Position numbers and translations under genes: made by a program
Part shown: positions 1-7,832 of the stretch, piece by piece
Layout: the number at the start of each line of letters is the position of its first letter
Position numbering within the stretch: the stretch's first letter is position 1
Origin: a virus
Direction: 5' to 3' (one strand)
Length of the DNA stretch: 64,000 nucleotides
IMG/VR virus record: IMGVR_UViG_3300033984_000379
Span: 1-64,000 of that record
The notes under the pieces: model-generated
The model's input: the letters and a program-made list of their open reading frames with translations, nothing else
What the model was told of the DNA's origin: nothing
The model's database searches: none

Positions 1-126
1 AAAGAACTAGTAAATAAAAATGAAACACCTGAAATCAGAACAAAGAAAATCTATGTTCCTTTAGAAGGTGATTATTCTATGTGGGTTGAAGAAAATGAAT
101 TAATCATTGAAGAACCTATAGTGTAA
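1..126 (+). CDS. 3' end of an unidentified protein
   Basis: The frame is open from base 1 and stops with TAA at 124-126, giving the last 41 residues of a protein whose start lies outside the window. The tail is acidic (VEENELIIEEPIV at the C terminus). No family can be assigned. It is followed at once by a GC-rich hairpin, so it probably ends a transcription unit. Confidence 0.6.
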   Translation, partial: KELVNKNETPEIRTKKIYVPLEGDYSMWVEENELIIEEPIV

Positions 127-136
127 TATATTTATT

Positions 137-165
137 AATACCCCCAATTAAGGTTGGGGGTTATT
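137..165 (+). terminator. Hairpin terminator after the first gene
   Basis: CCCCCAA at 141-147 pairs with TTGGGGG at 154-160 around a six-base loop, with further A-T pairing on both sides. It sits 10-40 bases after the preceding stop codon. The downstream T tract is weak (TTATT), so it may be an imperfect intrinsic terminator. Confidence 0.6.
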
Positions 166-195
166 GATTATAAACTTTAATAAAAATAAAAAAAT

Positions 196-975
196 ATGGC
201 AATAATAAACGGAAAAGGAGCTTGGGGCGTTAGAAGAACACCAGTGGCTAGTAATGGCGTTATAACATCTGGTCTGATATTGAATTTAGATGCTGGTAGT
301 GCAAATTCATATGTAAGTGGTTCAGCCACTTGGAATGATATCTCAGGTTATGGGAATAACGGAACATTAATAAATGGCCCTACTTTCAGTAGTGTGAATG
401 GTGGATACATTAGGTGTGATGGTTTTGATGATTATATTTCAATACCAAGTACTTCTCAATTCAAATTTGGTAGTGGTAATTTTACTGTTGAGTATTGGTT
501 TAGAAAATTAGATACTACTATTTGGTGGGATAACCTTTGGGGTCCAAATGCTTGGAATACTGGTTCTTCACCTGGAACAAATGAATGGTCTTTAGGTATA
601 GGGAATGGTGGTAATACTGGTGAAGGAAATTATTTTAGTTTTGGTGTTGAAGTTGGAACAACCGCATATGGGACTGGTGAATCTGCAACACCATTAAACT
701 TAAATACTTGGTATCAATTAGTTGGTGTAAGAGAAGGTGGTAATTTAAAAGTGTATCTAAACTCAGCCTTAAATATGAGTACAAACCCTGTTGGTTTTAC
801 ATCATCTTCAGTTATTAATAATGTGCCAGCAAGAACAATTAGATTAGGTAATTCTGGATTGAATCGCTTTTATACTAATGTTGATAATTCTCAACTTAGA
901 ATATATAATAAAGCACTTTCAAGTGCAGAAGTCCTACAAAACTATAACACAACAAAAACAAGATACGGATTATAA
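196..975 (+). CDS. LamG-like jelly-roll (lectin/adhesin) protein
   Basis: 259 residues. From about residue 25 the sequence has the hallmarks of LamG/concanavalin-like domains (Laminin_G_3 type): LILNLDAG, WNDISGYGNNGTL, then YISIP and FTVEYWFR strands, and a late QLRIYNKALSSAEV motif typical of the end of the fold. Such domains bind carbohydrate; in tailed phages they occur on fibres or virion decorations. The start ATG follows an A-rich stretch. The stop overlaps the next start by one base, which suggests translational coupling. It lies next to four sugar-transferase-like genes. The fold is clear; the role as receptor-binding or decoration protein is inferred. Confidence 0.75.
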   Translation: MAIINGKGAWGVRRTPVASNGVITSGLILNLDAGSANSYVSGSATWNDISGYGNNGTLINGPTFSSVNGGYIRCDGFDDYISIPSTSQFKFGSGNFTVEYWFRKLDTTIWWDNLWGPNAWNTGSSPGTNEWSLGIGNGGNTGEGNYFSFGVEVGTTAYGTGESATPLNLNTWYQLVGVREGGNLKVYLNSALNMSTNPVGFTSSSVINNVPARTIRLGNSGLNRFYTNVDNSQLRIYNKALSSAEVLQNYNTTKTRYGL

Positions 976-1244
976 TGGAAGAAACAACAATTTACGAAAA
1001 CAGAAACTTTATGATATTCAATGTATCAGAATTGATTAATATTGATTTTACTCAAGTATTAGAAACATCACAAGATACGGTAAGAAAATCAGTAGATGAA
1101 ACCAAAACATTCGTTAAATGGGATGGTGAAATAACACCAACATCAGTTGATAGTTTAACAACTAAAGAAGGTCCTTACACATATCTAGAGATGGTAGATA
1201 TATTATCTCAACATGAATGGTCATCAAATGATGGTATGGTATAA
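975..1244 (+). CDS. Hypothetical protein coupled to the LamG gene
   Basis: 89 residues, acidic, with no family recognised. Its ATG (975-977) shares a base with the stop of the LamG gene, so the two are probably co-translated. Coupling to an adhesin suggests a fibre accessory or assembly role, but nothing in the sequence proves it. A strong intrinsic terminator follows after 17 bases. Confidence 0.6.
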   Translation: MEETTIYENRNFMIFNVSELINIDFTQVLETSQDTVRKSVDETKTFVKWDGEITPTSVDSLTTKEGPYTYLEMVDILSQHEWSSNDGMV

Positions 1245-1261
1245 TATTAACTAATAAAACT

Positions 1262-1296
1262 AAAAACCCTATGTAAAAGTAGGGTTTTTTTATTTA
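1262..1296 (+). terminator. Intrinsic terminator after the LamG operon
   Basis: AAAAACCCTA (1262-1271) pairs with TAGGGTTTTT from 1280, around the loop TGTAAAAG, and runs into a T tract. It is a classical rho-independent terminator for the two-gene unit upstream. Confidence 0.85.
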
Positions 1297-1305
1297 TAAA
1301 ACTTT

Positions 1306-1357
1306 ACTTTTAATAAAAAAACATTATAAATAACCATACTATTTTTTTATTAAAAGT
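1306..1357. repeat. 16-bp perfect inverted repeat
   Basis: ACTTTTAATAAAAAAA at 1306-1321 is repeated as its exact reverse complement at 1342-1357, with a 20-base spacer that contains TATAAATA (1325-1332). It lies between the LamG terminator and the first DUF2827 gene. A third partial copy (TTTTTATTAAAAATA) follows. It could be an operator, a second terminator, or low-complexity AT sequence. Confidence 0.5.
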
Positions 1358-1403
1358 CATTTTTATTAAAAATAAAGATATTTAATATTAACTAATATAA
1401 TTT

Positions 1404-2603
1404 ATGGAAAACATTAAAATAGGTATTACTATTACAATCTTAACTCAAGAAGATTCTATATGGACTAATGGGATTAAACTAAATACTTTAATGTTTACTA
1501 CTTTATTAAAAAAATCACTAAAAAACTATCAAGTCTGTTTATTAAACTCCACGGATTTAGATTTATCAATAAAGAAACCTAAATTTTTACAAGGTGTTGA
1601 TGTTTATAAATTTGAGGATAAATACGAAGAAATGGATTTAATAATCACTATGGGTGCTCAAGTACACGAGAAATACTTAAAACATTTCAGGTCATTACCG
1701 AACAAAAGAGTTGTTGCGTATAAATGTGGTAATAATTACATTGTACATACAGAAAATGTGTTATTTAAACCGAGTATAGATAGTCCATTCCAGTATGAAA
1801 CAGAATTAGATGAAATATGGTATGTTCCCCAACAACACGAAACAAATTGTGGGTATTATCAGACCTTACATAGAACCAGGACCTTAATTGTTCCTTTTGT
1901 TTGGCATCAATCTTATTTAATTGATACCATTGTTGATATTGAGAAGGAGTTTGTTCAAGGGAAGTTTAAGAAAGGGTTTAAGTATGATAGAACAAAAGAG
2001 AAGAAGGTTATTGGGACTATGGAACCAAATCTAAATATTGTGAAATATTGTTTAATACCAACAATGATTGTTGAGGAATCATATAGAACAGAAATTGGTA
2101 AAAATAAGATTGAGAAAATGATGATAACTAATTCTGAAAACATATCAAAACATAAAGAGTTTTTATCAATCATAAAAACTTTTGATTTACATGCCGATGG
2201 TAAGATAAGTGCTGATGCTAGATATCAAACTTCTTATATGGTAAGTCAGTATTTGGATGTTGTTGTATGCCACCAATTACTAAACCCTTTGAATTACATC
2301 TATTTGGATGTTGCATATATGGGTTATCCGGTATTACATAACGCACCTATGTGTAAAGACTTGGGTTATTATTATGAGGGTAGTGATACGAAAGATGGTG
2401 CAAAACAATTGAATTGGATATTGGAGAACCACGACAATCATATTGATGAGTATAATGAAAAGAATAAAAAAGCTCTATGGAGGTATTCAGTTAATAACCC
2501 TGAATTGGTCGCAACATATGACAAATTAATCTATAATTTATTCAACGGAGGAAACCACGAATTAATTTATGATGAAACAACAAATTTATATAAAAATTTG
2601 TAA
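1404..2603 (+). CDS. DUF2827-family glycosyltransferase-like protein, copy 1
   Basis: 399 residues. It matches the DUF2827 pattern from memory: an N-terminal IGITI...SIWTNGIKLN segment, a middle DLIITMGAQ and VVAYKCGNNY, then DEIWYVPQQHE with GYYQTLHR and IVPFVWH. DUF2827 proteins are found in bacterial surface-polysaccharide loci and are thought to be GT-B-like transferases; the substrate is unknown. The adjacent gene is a full-length paralog, and 56 consecutive residues (encoded at 2268-2435) are identical between the two. The product probably modifies phage or host surface glycans. Confidence 0.65.
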   Translation: MENIKIGITITILTQEDSIWTNGIKLNTLMFTTLLKKSLKNYQVCLLNSTDLDLSIKKPKFLQGVDVYKFEDKYEEMDLIITMGAQVHEKYLKHFRSLPNKRVVAYKCGNNYIVHTENVLFKPSIDSPFQYETELDEIWYVPQQHETNCGYYQTLHRTRTLIVPFVWHQSYLIDTIVDIEKEFVQGKFKKGFKYDRTKEKKVIGTMEPNLNIVKYCLIPTMIVEESYRTEIGKNKIEKMMITNSENISKHKEFLSIIKTFDLHADGKISADARYQTSYMVSQYLDVVVCHQLLNPLNYIYLDVAYMGYPVLHNAPMCKDLGYYYEGSDTKDGAKQLNWILENHDNHIDEYNEKNKKALWRYSVNNPELVATYDKLIYNLFNGGNHELIYDETTNLYKNL

Positions 2604-2623
2604 TAATTAATATAATTATTGAT

Positions 2624-3814
2624 ATGGAAAAGTTAAAAATTGGAATAACCATAGGATTAAAATCAAATACGGAATCTATTTGGACTAACGGAATTAAACT
2701 AAACATATTAATTCTATTAAAGTTATTAAAAAAATCTCAAAAAAATTACGAGGTTTGTTTATTAAACACGATGAAGGTTGACTTTACGGACAAACCGGAT
2801 TATCTAAAGAACATTGATATTCATTATATTGATGATAAGTATAAAGAAATTGACTTGATGATTGTAATGGGTTCTCAAGTTACAGCAAAAATACTTCAGG
2901 ACTTCAAGAGTATGGAGAACAAGAAGATAGTATCATATAAGTGTGGAAACAATTATATATTGGCTATGGAAGATATCTTATTCAAGGAAAATCCCCCAGG
3001 ATTGAGTCAATATGAAACTGAATTTGACGAGGTATGGTATATACCTCAACAACACGAGACCAATCAGGGTTATTACCATACTTTATATAGAGCTAATTCA
3101 CTTATTGTACCATTTTTATGGCATCAGGAATACCTTTTATCGGCTTTGGTTGATATTGAGAGAGGTTATCAAGGTAAGAAATTCGCTAAAGGTTATGCTT
3201 ACAATCCGAATAAGGAAAAGAAGATGTTGGGAGTTATGGAACCGAACTTGAATGTTGTTAAGTTTTGTTTATTACCTATTATGATAGCCGAGGAATCGTA
3301 TAGGACCGATATAGGGAAAGAAAAGATACATAAGATGATGATAAGTAATTCTGAAAATTTGGTTAAACACAACGGATTTATGTCATTATTAAAGTCATTT
3401 GATATGTATAAAGATAATAAATTAACTTCAGAGAAAAGATATCAAACGGCATATGTTGTAAGTCAGTATATGGATATTTTGATATGTCATCAATTATTGA
3501 ACCCGTTAAACTACATCTATTTGGATGTTGCTTATATGGGTTACCCTGTATTACATAATGCTCCAATGTGTAAAGACCTTGGTTATTATTATGAGGGTAG
3601 TGATACAAAAGATGGTGCAAAACAATTAAACTGGATACTAGAAAATCACGATAAAAATCTTGATGAATATAATAAAAGAAATGATAAAGTGTTGTGGAGA
3701 TACTCTGCTGATAACCCAAAATTAATTGAAACTTATGATATGTTAATTCATAATTTATTTAATGGTGGAAATCACGGATTGGAGTATGATGAAACAACTA
3801 ATTTATATAAATAA
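2624..3814 (+). CDS. DUF2827-family glycosyltransferase-like protein, copy 2
   Basis: 396 residues and a tandem paralog of the previous gene, 20 bases downstream. It has the same DUF2827 landmarks: SIWTNGIKLN, MIVMGSQ, DEVWYIPQQHE, IVPFLWHQ and EPNLNVVKFCLLP. The N-terminal half has diverged, but codons 3485-3652 encode 56 residues identical to copy 1, so the C-terminal block is either strongly constrained or homogenised by gene conversion. The two copies may act on different sugars or acceptors. The family call is moderately sure; the function is inferred. Confidence 0.65.
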   Translation: MEKLKIGITIGLKSNTESIWTNGIKLNILILLKLLKKSQKNYEVCLLNTMKVDFTDKPDYLKNIDIHYIDDKYKEIDLMIVMGSQVTAKILQDFKSMENKKIVSYKCGNNYILAMEDILFKENPPGLSQYETEFDEVWYIPQQHETNQGYYHTLYRANSLIVPFLWHQEYLLSALVDIERGYQGKKFAKGYAYNPNKEKKMLGVMEPNLNVVKFCLLPIMIAEESYRTDIGKEKIHKMMISNSENLVKHNGFMSLLKSFDMYKDNKLTSEKRYQTAYVVSQYMDILICHQLLNPLNYIYLDVAYMGYPVLHNAPMCKDLGYYYEGSDTKDGAKQLNWILENHDKNLDEYNKRNDKVLWRYSADNPKLIETYDMLIHNLFNGGNHGLEYDETTNLYK

Positions 3815-3819
3815 GACTG

Positions 3820-3848
3820 GAGACTTATAATTTACATTTATAAGTCCT
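3820..3848. terminator. Bidirectional hairpin between convergent genes
   Basis: GACTTATAA (3822-3830) pairs with TTATAAGTC (3838-3846) around a seven-base loop. It lies in the 39-base gap between the plus-strand DUF2827 gene and the minus-strand J-domain gene, so it can serve both directions. The stem is A-T rich and therefore weak. Confidence 0.55.
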
Positions 3849-3853
3849 AAAAC

Positions 3854-4471
3854 TTATTTTTTATATTGTTTATAATTAATCTCAACGAAGTCGTTAATTA
3901 ATCTTTCCTTTTCGGTTTCATCATTGGAGTGAACCCATTTCCATATAAATGAGGTCTCAATACCTTTAAGAGATTGTTTTTTATGGTCAATCAAGGTGGT
4001 TAATACATTGATATCATCTTCACCCAAATCAAGGATGATATTTAATTTATTTGAGATGAAATATAACTCAAATAAGTCGTAATTATCATAAGCAACTTTT
4101 GCCTCAATATATAATGTTGTTAATTTTTCATCATCAACTTTATCAGGGTGAGTTAGTTTAGCAATATCCCTAAATATCTTCTTAACCTTATCTTTTGTTG
4201 CCTTACTTACAATATCAGGATTAACAATCGGGTCCTTCTTTATCTTTTCCTGTTCTTCACTTTGTTCGCGACTTTCCTCTTGTTTTTCTTCTTGTTTTTC
4301 ACTTTCTTCAGGTTCAACAACTTCAGGTAATTCTATCTTACCATTAACTAAATTTAAGAAATCTTTTTGGTATGTGTTAACAACCTCTTTTTTATATTGG
4401 TCGTCTAACATAAGGAAAGTGTATTCTTGGACTAGTCTTTGGATTTGTAGATTTTTTAGAGATGTGTTCAA
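3854..4471 (-). CDS. J-domain (DnaJ-like) protein
   Basis: 205 residues. A highly charged Glu/Lys/Gln linker (about residues 50-80) is followed by KVKKIFRDIAKLTHPDKV (about 96-113), a J-domain helix II plus the diagnostic HPD loop, then an aromatic-rich segment (YIEAKVAYDNYDLFELYFI) that fits helix III. J-domains stimulate the ATPase of Hsp70/DnaK chaperones, so this phage protein could recruit host DnaK. There is no Cys-rich zinc region, so it is a minimal type III J protein. It is transcribed divergently from the glycosyltransferase gene, with TATTTATA 13 bases upstream of its start. Confidence 0.7.
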   Translation of the reverse strand: MNTSLKNLQIQRLVQEYTFLMLDDQYKKEVVNTYQKDFLNLVNGKIELPEVVEPEESEKQEEKQEESREQSEEQEKIKKDPIVNPDIVSKATKDKVKKIFRDIAKLTHPDKVDDEKLTTLYIEAKVAYDNYDLFELYFISNKLNIILDLGEDDINVLTTLIDHKKQSLKGIETSFIWKWVHSNDETEKERLINDFVEINYKQYKK

Positions 4472-4484
4472 AATATTGTTTACC

Positions 4485-4492
4485 TATAAATA
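4485..4492 (-). promoter_or_regulatory. TATTTATA promoter-like motif for the J-domain gene
   Basis: On the minus strand this reads TATTTATA, 13 bases upstream of the J-domain start. It is one copy of a motif found in front of many genes in this window. Confidence 0.45.
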
Positions 4493-4535
4493 TTGTTTTT
4501 TTCGTAATATCTTGTATTTTTTATATAAAAATATA

Positions 4536-5786
4536 ATGGATAAAATCTTCATACAAATAGCCTCATATAGAGACCCCCAACTTAATCCAACAATTAAAAG
4601 TTGTATTGATAACGCAAAACACCCTGAAAATTTGGTGTTTGGGATATGTAATCAATATCATCCGGAAGATGAGTTTAACATTGACGAATATAAAAATGAT
4701 GAACGATTTAGGGTTGTTGATGTTCTATATTCTGATAGTTTAGGTACTTGTTGGGCTAGAAATACTTTACAACAAAGATATAGTGGTGAAACATATACAT
4801 TACAAATTGATTCCCATATGCGTTTTGTGGAAAATTGGGACGATGAAATTATTAAAATGTATAATCAACTTTTAGATAAAGGTATTGAAAAACCCTTATT
4901 AACTGGTTATGTATCATCATTTAATCCAAACAACGACCCTAATGAGAGAATTAACGACCCTTGGGAAATGGTTTTTGACCGGTTTATACCCGAAGGAACC
5001 GTATTTACACTCCCTCAAACAATTCCTAATTGGAAAAACTTAACTGAACCAATACCTACAAGATTTTATTCGGCACACTTTTGTTTTGTATCCGGTGATT
5101 TTGTTGAACAAGTTCCTCACGACCCACATTTATATTTCCATTCTGAAGAAATGTCAATTGCGGTAAGAGCTTATACTCATGGATATAATCTTTATCATCC
5201 ACATAGAATTATTTGTTGGCATGAATATACTAGAAACGGAAGAGTACGTTGTTGGGATGATGATAAAGATTGGGGTAGAAAGAATGAAGCGTCACATTTA
5301 AGAAATAGAAAACTATTCTCAATGGATGGGGAAGTTTATAACCCGGAAGAATTTGGAATTTATGGATTTGGTTCAGAAAGAACACTAAAAGATTATGAAA
5401 GATATTCAGGTCTTTTATTCTCAAAACGCGCAGTTCAACAATATACATTAGATAAGAAATATCCCCCAAACCCACAAGTCTTTGAGACGGAGGAAGAATG
5501 GTTAGATAGTTACGCATCAATCTTTAGACATTGCATTGATGTTCACTTTAATTTAGTTCCGGAGACAGATTATGATTTTTGGGCGGTTACATTTCACGAT
5601 GAAAAGGATGAAACATTATATAGACGAGATGCTGATGTTAATGAGATTAATATGATGAAAAAAGACCCAGATGGGTATTGTAAAATATGGAGACAATTCC
5701 AAACCGCACATAAACCGAAGTATTGGGTTGTATGGCCTCATAGTCAATCAAAAGGTTGGGGTGAAAGAATAACGGGGAATTTATAA
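4536..5786 (+). CDS. GlcNAc-transferase-like glycosyltransferase (Skp1 GnT family)
   Basis: 416 residues from the ATG at 4536. A longer upstream frame (to 4374) is hydrophobic junk overlapping the J-domain gene, whereas MDKIFIQIASYRDPQL is the normal start of this family. It resembles the GlcNAc transferase family (PF11397) by IASYRDPQL near the N terminus, NLVFGICNQ, the DSH metal-binding variant of DXD in LQIDSHMRF, and FVSGDF with a following SEEMSIAVRAYTHG. Such enzymes transfer a sugar from UDP-GlcNAc to protein acceptors. It probably belongs to a virion or surface glycosylation set with its neighbours; only 8 bases separate it from the next gene. Confidence 0.75.
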   Translation: MDKIFIQIASYRDPQLNPTIKSCIDNAKHPENLVFGICNQYHPEDEFNIDEYKNDERFRVVDVLYSDSLGTCWARNTLQQRYSGETYTLQIDSHMRFVENWDDEIIKMYNQLLDKGIEKPLLTGYVSSFNPNNDPNERINDPWEMVFDRFIPEGTVFTLPQTIPNWKNLTEPIPTRFYSAHFCFVSGDFVEQVPHDPHLYFHSEEMSIAVRAYTHGYNLYHPHRIICWHEYTRNGRVRCWDDDKDWGRKNEASHLRNRKLFSMDGEVYNPEEFGIYGFGSERTLKDYERYSGLLFSKRAVQQYTLDKKYPPNPQVFETEEEWLDSYASIFRHCIDVHFNLVPETDYDFWAVTFHDEKDETLYRRDADVNEINMMKKDPDGYCKIWRQFQTAHKPKYWVVWPHSQSKGWGERITGNL

Positions 5787-5794
5787 TTGAAAAT

Positions 5795-6586
5795 ATGGAA
5801 ATAAAAAAAACAGTAATAGTTACAGCACTTTTTGATATTGGTAGAGATAAATGGGATAGTTATGGACTTTCATATCACACTTATTGTTGGTGGATGAGAA
5901 GTTTATTATGTCTTGATACTACAATGATTATTTATACTGAAGATAGGTTTAATGAAGAGATTATTAAGTATAGAAAAGAAGTTGACCCATTATTGAAAAA
6001 TACTACAATAATTTTACAACCAATAAATGAATTAGATGCTTATAAGATATTTTATACACCATTAAAGACTTTAATGGAAAGTAATGACTTTAATAAGTTA
6101 ATACAGTTCAAAGTACCTGAAATGACTAAACCATTATATAATGTTGTCAATTTTAGTAAATTATTTTATATTTTAGATTCTTACCGTAAGAATATATATG
6201 ATGCTGATTTATATATTTGGGCTGACGCGGGGGTTATTAGGGAAGATAACCCATATAAAAATAAAAAATGGCCAAATTTAGATTTGATTAATAAACTTGA
6301 TAATACTAAAGTTACTTTTTTCTGTCATCACGATTATGTGTCAGTTAAGGATTATAAATCACATACCCTATCTCAAAGTAGGTTTATTCAAGGAGGTTCT
6401 TTTTTTATCCCAAAACAATGTATTGAATCGGTTTGTGACAGGTTTAAAACAATTGCTTTAGAATGTATTCAAAATGGATATATTGGCAGTGATGAAAAAG
6501 TTTTAGATTTTGTTTATTTAGATAATCCCACCTCATTTAATTTAATTAAGTGTGGTTGGAGGGAGTATATTGATTTGTTCATTTAG
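5795..6586 (+). CDS. HtrL/YibB-like putative glycosyltransferase
   Basis: 263 residues. The start, VIVTALFDIGRDKWD, and the later MIIYTEDRF, KLFYILDSYR, LYIWADAGV and RFIQGGSFFIP match the layout of HtrL/YibB/WlaTC proteins of bacterial polysaccharide loci. The family is poorly characterised and is considered a GT-A-like transferase. WADAG takes the place of the usual DXD-like site. It follows the GlcNAc-transferase gene by 8 bases, so the two are probably one transcription unit. Family assignment is from memory of motifs. Confidence 0.6.
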   Translation: MEIKKTVIVTALFDIGRDKWDSYGLSYHTYCWWMRSLLCLDTTMIIYTEDRFNEEIIKYRKEVDPLLKNTTIILQPINELDAYKIFYTPLKTLMESNDFNKLIQFKVPEMTKPLYNVVNFSKLFYILDSYRKNIYDADLYIWADAGVIREDNPYKNKKWPNLDLINKLDNTKVTFFCHHDYVSVKDYKSHTLSQSRFIQGGSFFIPKQCIESVCDRFKTIALECIQNGYIGSDEKVLDFVYLDNPTSFNLIKCGWREYIDLFI

Positions 6587-6613
6587 GGGTTACTATTTTT
6601 TTAGAATTCAAGG

Positions 6614-6621
6614 TATTTATA
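6614..6621 (+). promoter_or_regulatory. TATTTATA promoter-like motif
   Basis: TATTTATA followed by TATAAAA, 14 bases before the ATG at 6636. It is the same context seen before the sheath and 42.7-kb genes. Confidence 0.5.
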
Positions 6622-6635
6622 TATAAAAAAAGACG

Positions 6636-7055
6636 ATGAATTTTGACATTAAGAAAAATGCTACATTGCCAGTTTTGAAGCTTGCTGTGGTGAAAGACGG
6701 GAGAAGTGATTATAATAATTTTATGAAACAAATTGAGGTTTCATCAATATTCTTCTCAATGATTGACACCGAAACCGGTATTCCTAAAATTATGTCAAGA
6801 CCAGCGTCATTTGTTGAGAAAACTCAAACAGACCCAGATGCTAACCCTGAATATTATATCTATTATCAATTTACCAATAAAGATACCAATAAAGTTGGTC
6901 AATATGAAGGACAATTTATGTTGAAAAATGATGATGGTACTTTAATATTACCTATTAGGGAAAAACTTATTATTAATATTCACGAATCGTTCATTGCTGA
7001 TGATTTACCTTATAATAGTTGTTATACTTCAGAATTCCCTTGTTGTACACCATAA
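6636..7055 (+). CDS. Putative virion protein of unknown family
   Basis: 139 residues. It opens with FDIKKNATLPVLKLAVVKDG, then SSIFFSMIDTETGIPKI, YYIYYQFTN and YEGQFMLKNDDGTLILPIREKL. This alternation of short beta strands and the 'kind of polynomial input' layout resembles baseplate-upper-protein (BppU N-terminal) type domains, but no firm match can be claimed. A TATTTATA motif precedes it and a leader-peptide gene follows 10 bases after its stop. Confidence 0.5.
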   Translation: MNFDIKKNATLPVLKLAVVKDGRSDYNNFMKQIEVSSIFFSMIDTETGIPKIMSRPASFVEKTQTDPDANPEYYIYYQFTNKDTNKVGQYEGQFMLKNDDGTLILPIREKLIINIHESFIADDLPYNSCYTSEFPCCTP

Positions 7056-7065
7056 AAAAGATATT

Positions 7066-7689
7066 ATGAAAATTATAATTACAGAAAGTAAAATATATAA
7101 CTTAGCGAAAAAACAATTAACCAAGAGATTTGGTAACTTAACACCTGTTGAGTATGACAGCTATCCGAATAGACTTTTTTATGTTGATGAAAAAGGAAAT
7201 ATTTATTTTGAACTTACTGATTGGAATGATGAAGTTTTTGTTGATTATTATACAATTTGGAGTTTTTTGGAAAATGTGTTTCAATTAGAACACAAACAAA
7301 TTCAACAACTTACAAAAGAATGGATTGAAGAATTTTACAATTTGGAGGTTGGGGAGATTAAAATGTTAATTGGTAAGACATCATCACGATGGATTAATTT
7401 TACAAGAAAATATAAACATAACCTTGCAAAACAAGAATTAACCAATAGATTTGGTAATTTGACACCGGTTCAAGATAGTCCTATTTGGGTACTTTATGTT
7501 GATAAAAATAAAAAACCATATTTAGGTTTTAATGAGGAGACAGGTTATGCAAATTACGATTATTCAATTTTGGAATTTTTAGAAAATAATTTTCAGTTTA
7601 GTGGTAGTGATAATGAAAGAATTATTGCAAGTTGGATGGAAAAACAATATAATTTAGACTTAAAAGACATTTCTTTAAATTTTTTATAA
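7066..7689 (+). CDS. MKIIITE-leader protein with an internal duplication
   Basis: 207 residues from the ATG at 7066; a longer frame to 6994 overlaps the previous gene and lacks the shared leader, so it is rejected. It begins MKIIITESKIYNL, the leader shared with the genes at 18575, 18990 and 19378. The body is two repeats, each starting with a LTxRFGNLTPV motif (about residues 17-27 and 125-135) and ending with WxExxYNLxxxxI. Function is unknown. The I-T-E/S junction fits the T4 prohead-protease rule (L/I-x-E), so the leader may be a capsid-targeting sequence; this is inference. Confidence 0.65.
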   Translation: MKIIITESKIYNLAKKQLTKRFGNLTPVEYDSYPNRLFYVDEKGNIYFELTDWNDEVFVDYYTIWSFLENVFQLEHKQIQQLTKEWIEEFYNLEVGEIKMLIGKTSSRWINFTRKYKHNLAKQELTNRFGNLTPVQDSPIWVLYVDKNKKPYLGFNEETGYANYDYSILEFLENNFQFSGSDNERIIASWMEKQYNLDLKDISLNFL

Positions 7690-7695
7690 TTTTTT

Positions 7696-7740
7696 TTTGA
7701 TAATTGAAATATTAGTTATATCTTTGACTTGTTGAAATGA
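7696..7740 (+). promoter_or_regulatory. Bacteroidota-type promoter P1
   Basis: TTTG at 7696-7699, a 19-base spacer, then TATCTTTG at 7719-7726. This fits the Bacteroidota primary-sigma consensus TTTG-N19-TAnnTTTG. The 22 bases from 7719 to 7740 are repeated exactly at 7811-7832. It lies 92 bases upstream of P2, with only AT-rich sequence between. Confidence 0.75.
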
Positions 7741-7787
7741 AGGAAACAATATCTGAAAAAAAAAATAAATATTTTTCCCTAAAAAGT

Positions 7788-7832
7788 TTTGATAATTAAA
7801 ATAAAAATAATATCTTTGACTTGTTGAAATGA
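7788..7832 (+). promoter_or_regulatory. Bacteroidota-type promoter P2 for the tandem RNAs
   Basis: TTTG at 7788-7791, a 19-base spacer, then TATCTTTG at 7811-7818, a perfect match to TTTG-N19-TAnnTTTG. Transcription should begin around 7823-7826 and run straight into the first structured RNA. The sequence and spacing match P1, so the promoter has been duplicated. Confidence 0.8.

Noticed and set aside
4374-4535. N-terminal extension of the GlcNAc-transferase-like gene
   Set aside because: The 54 extra residues are hydrophobic, overlap the J-domain gene on the other strand, and lack similarity to the family, whose proteins begin at the MDKIFIQIASYRDP site.
6994-7065. Upstream start of the 7066 gene
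   Set aside because: It overlaps the previous gene in another frame; the internal ATG gives the leader found on three other proteins.
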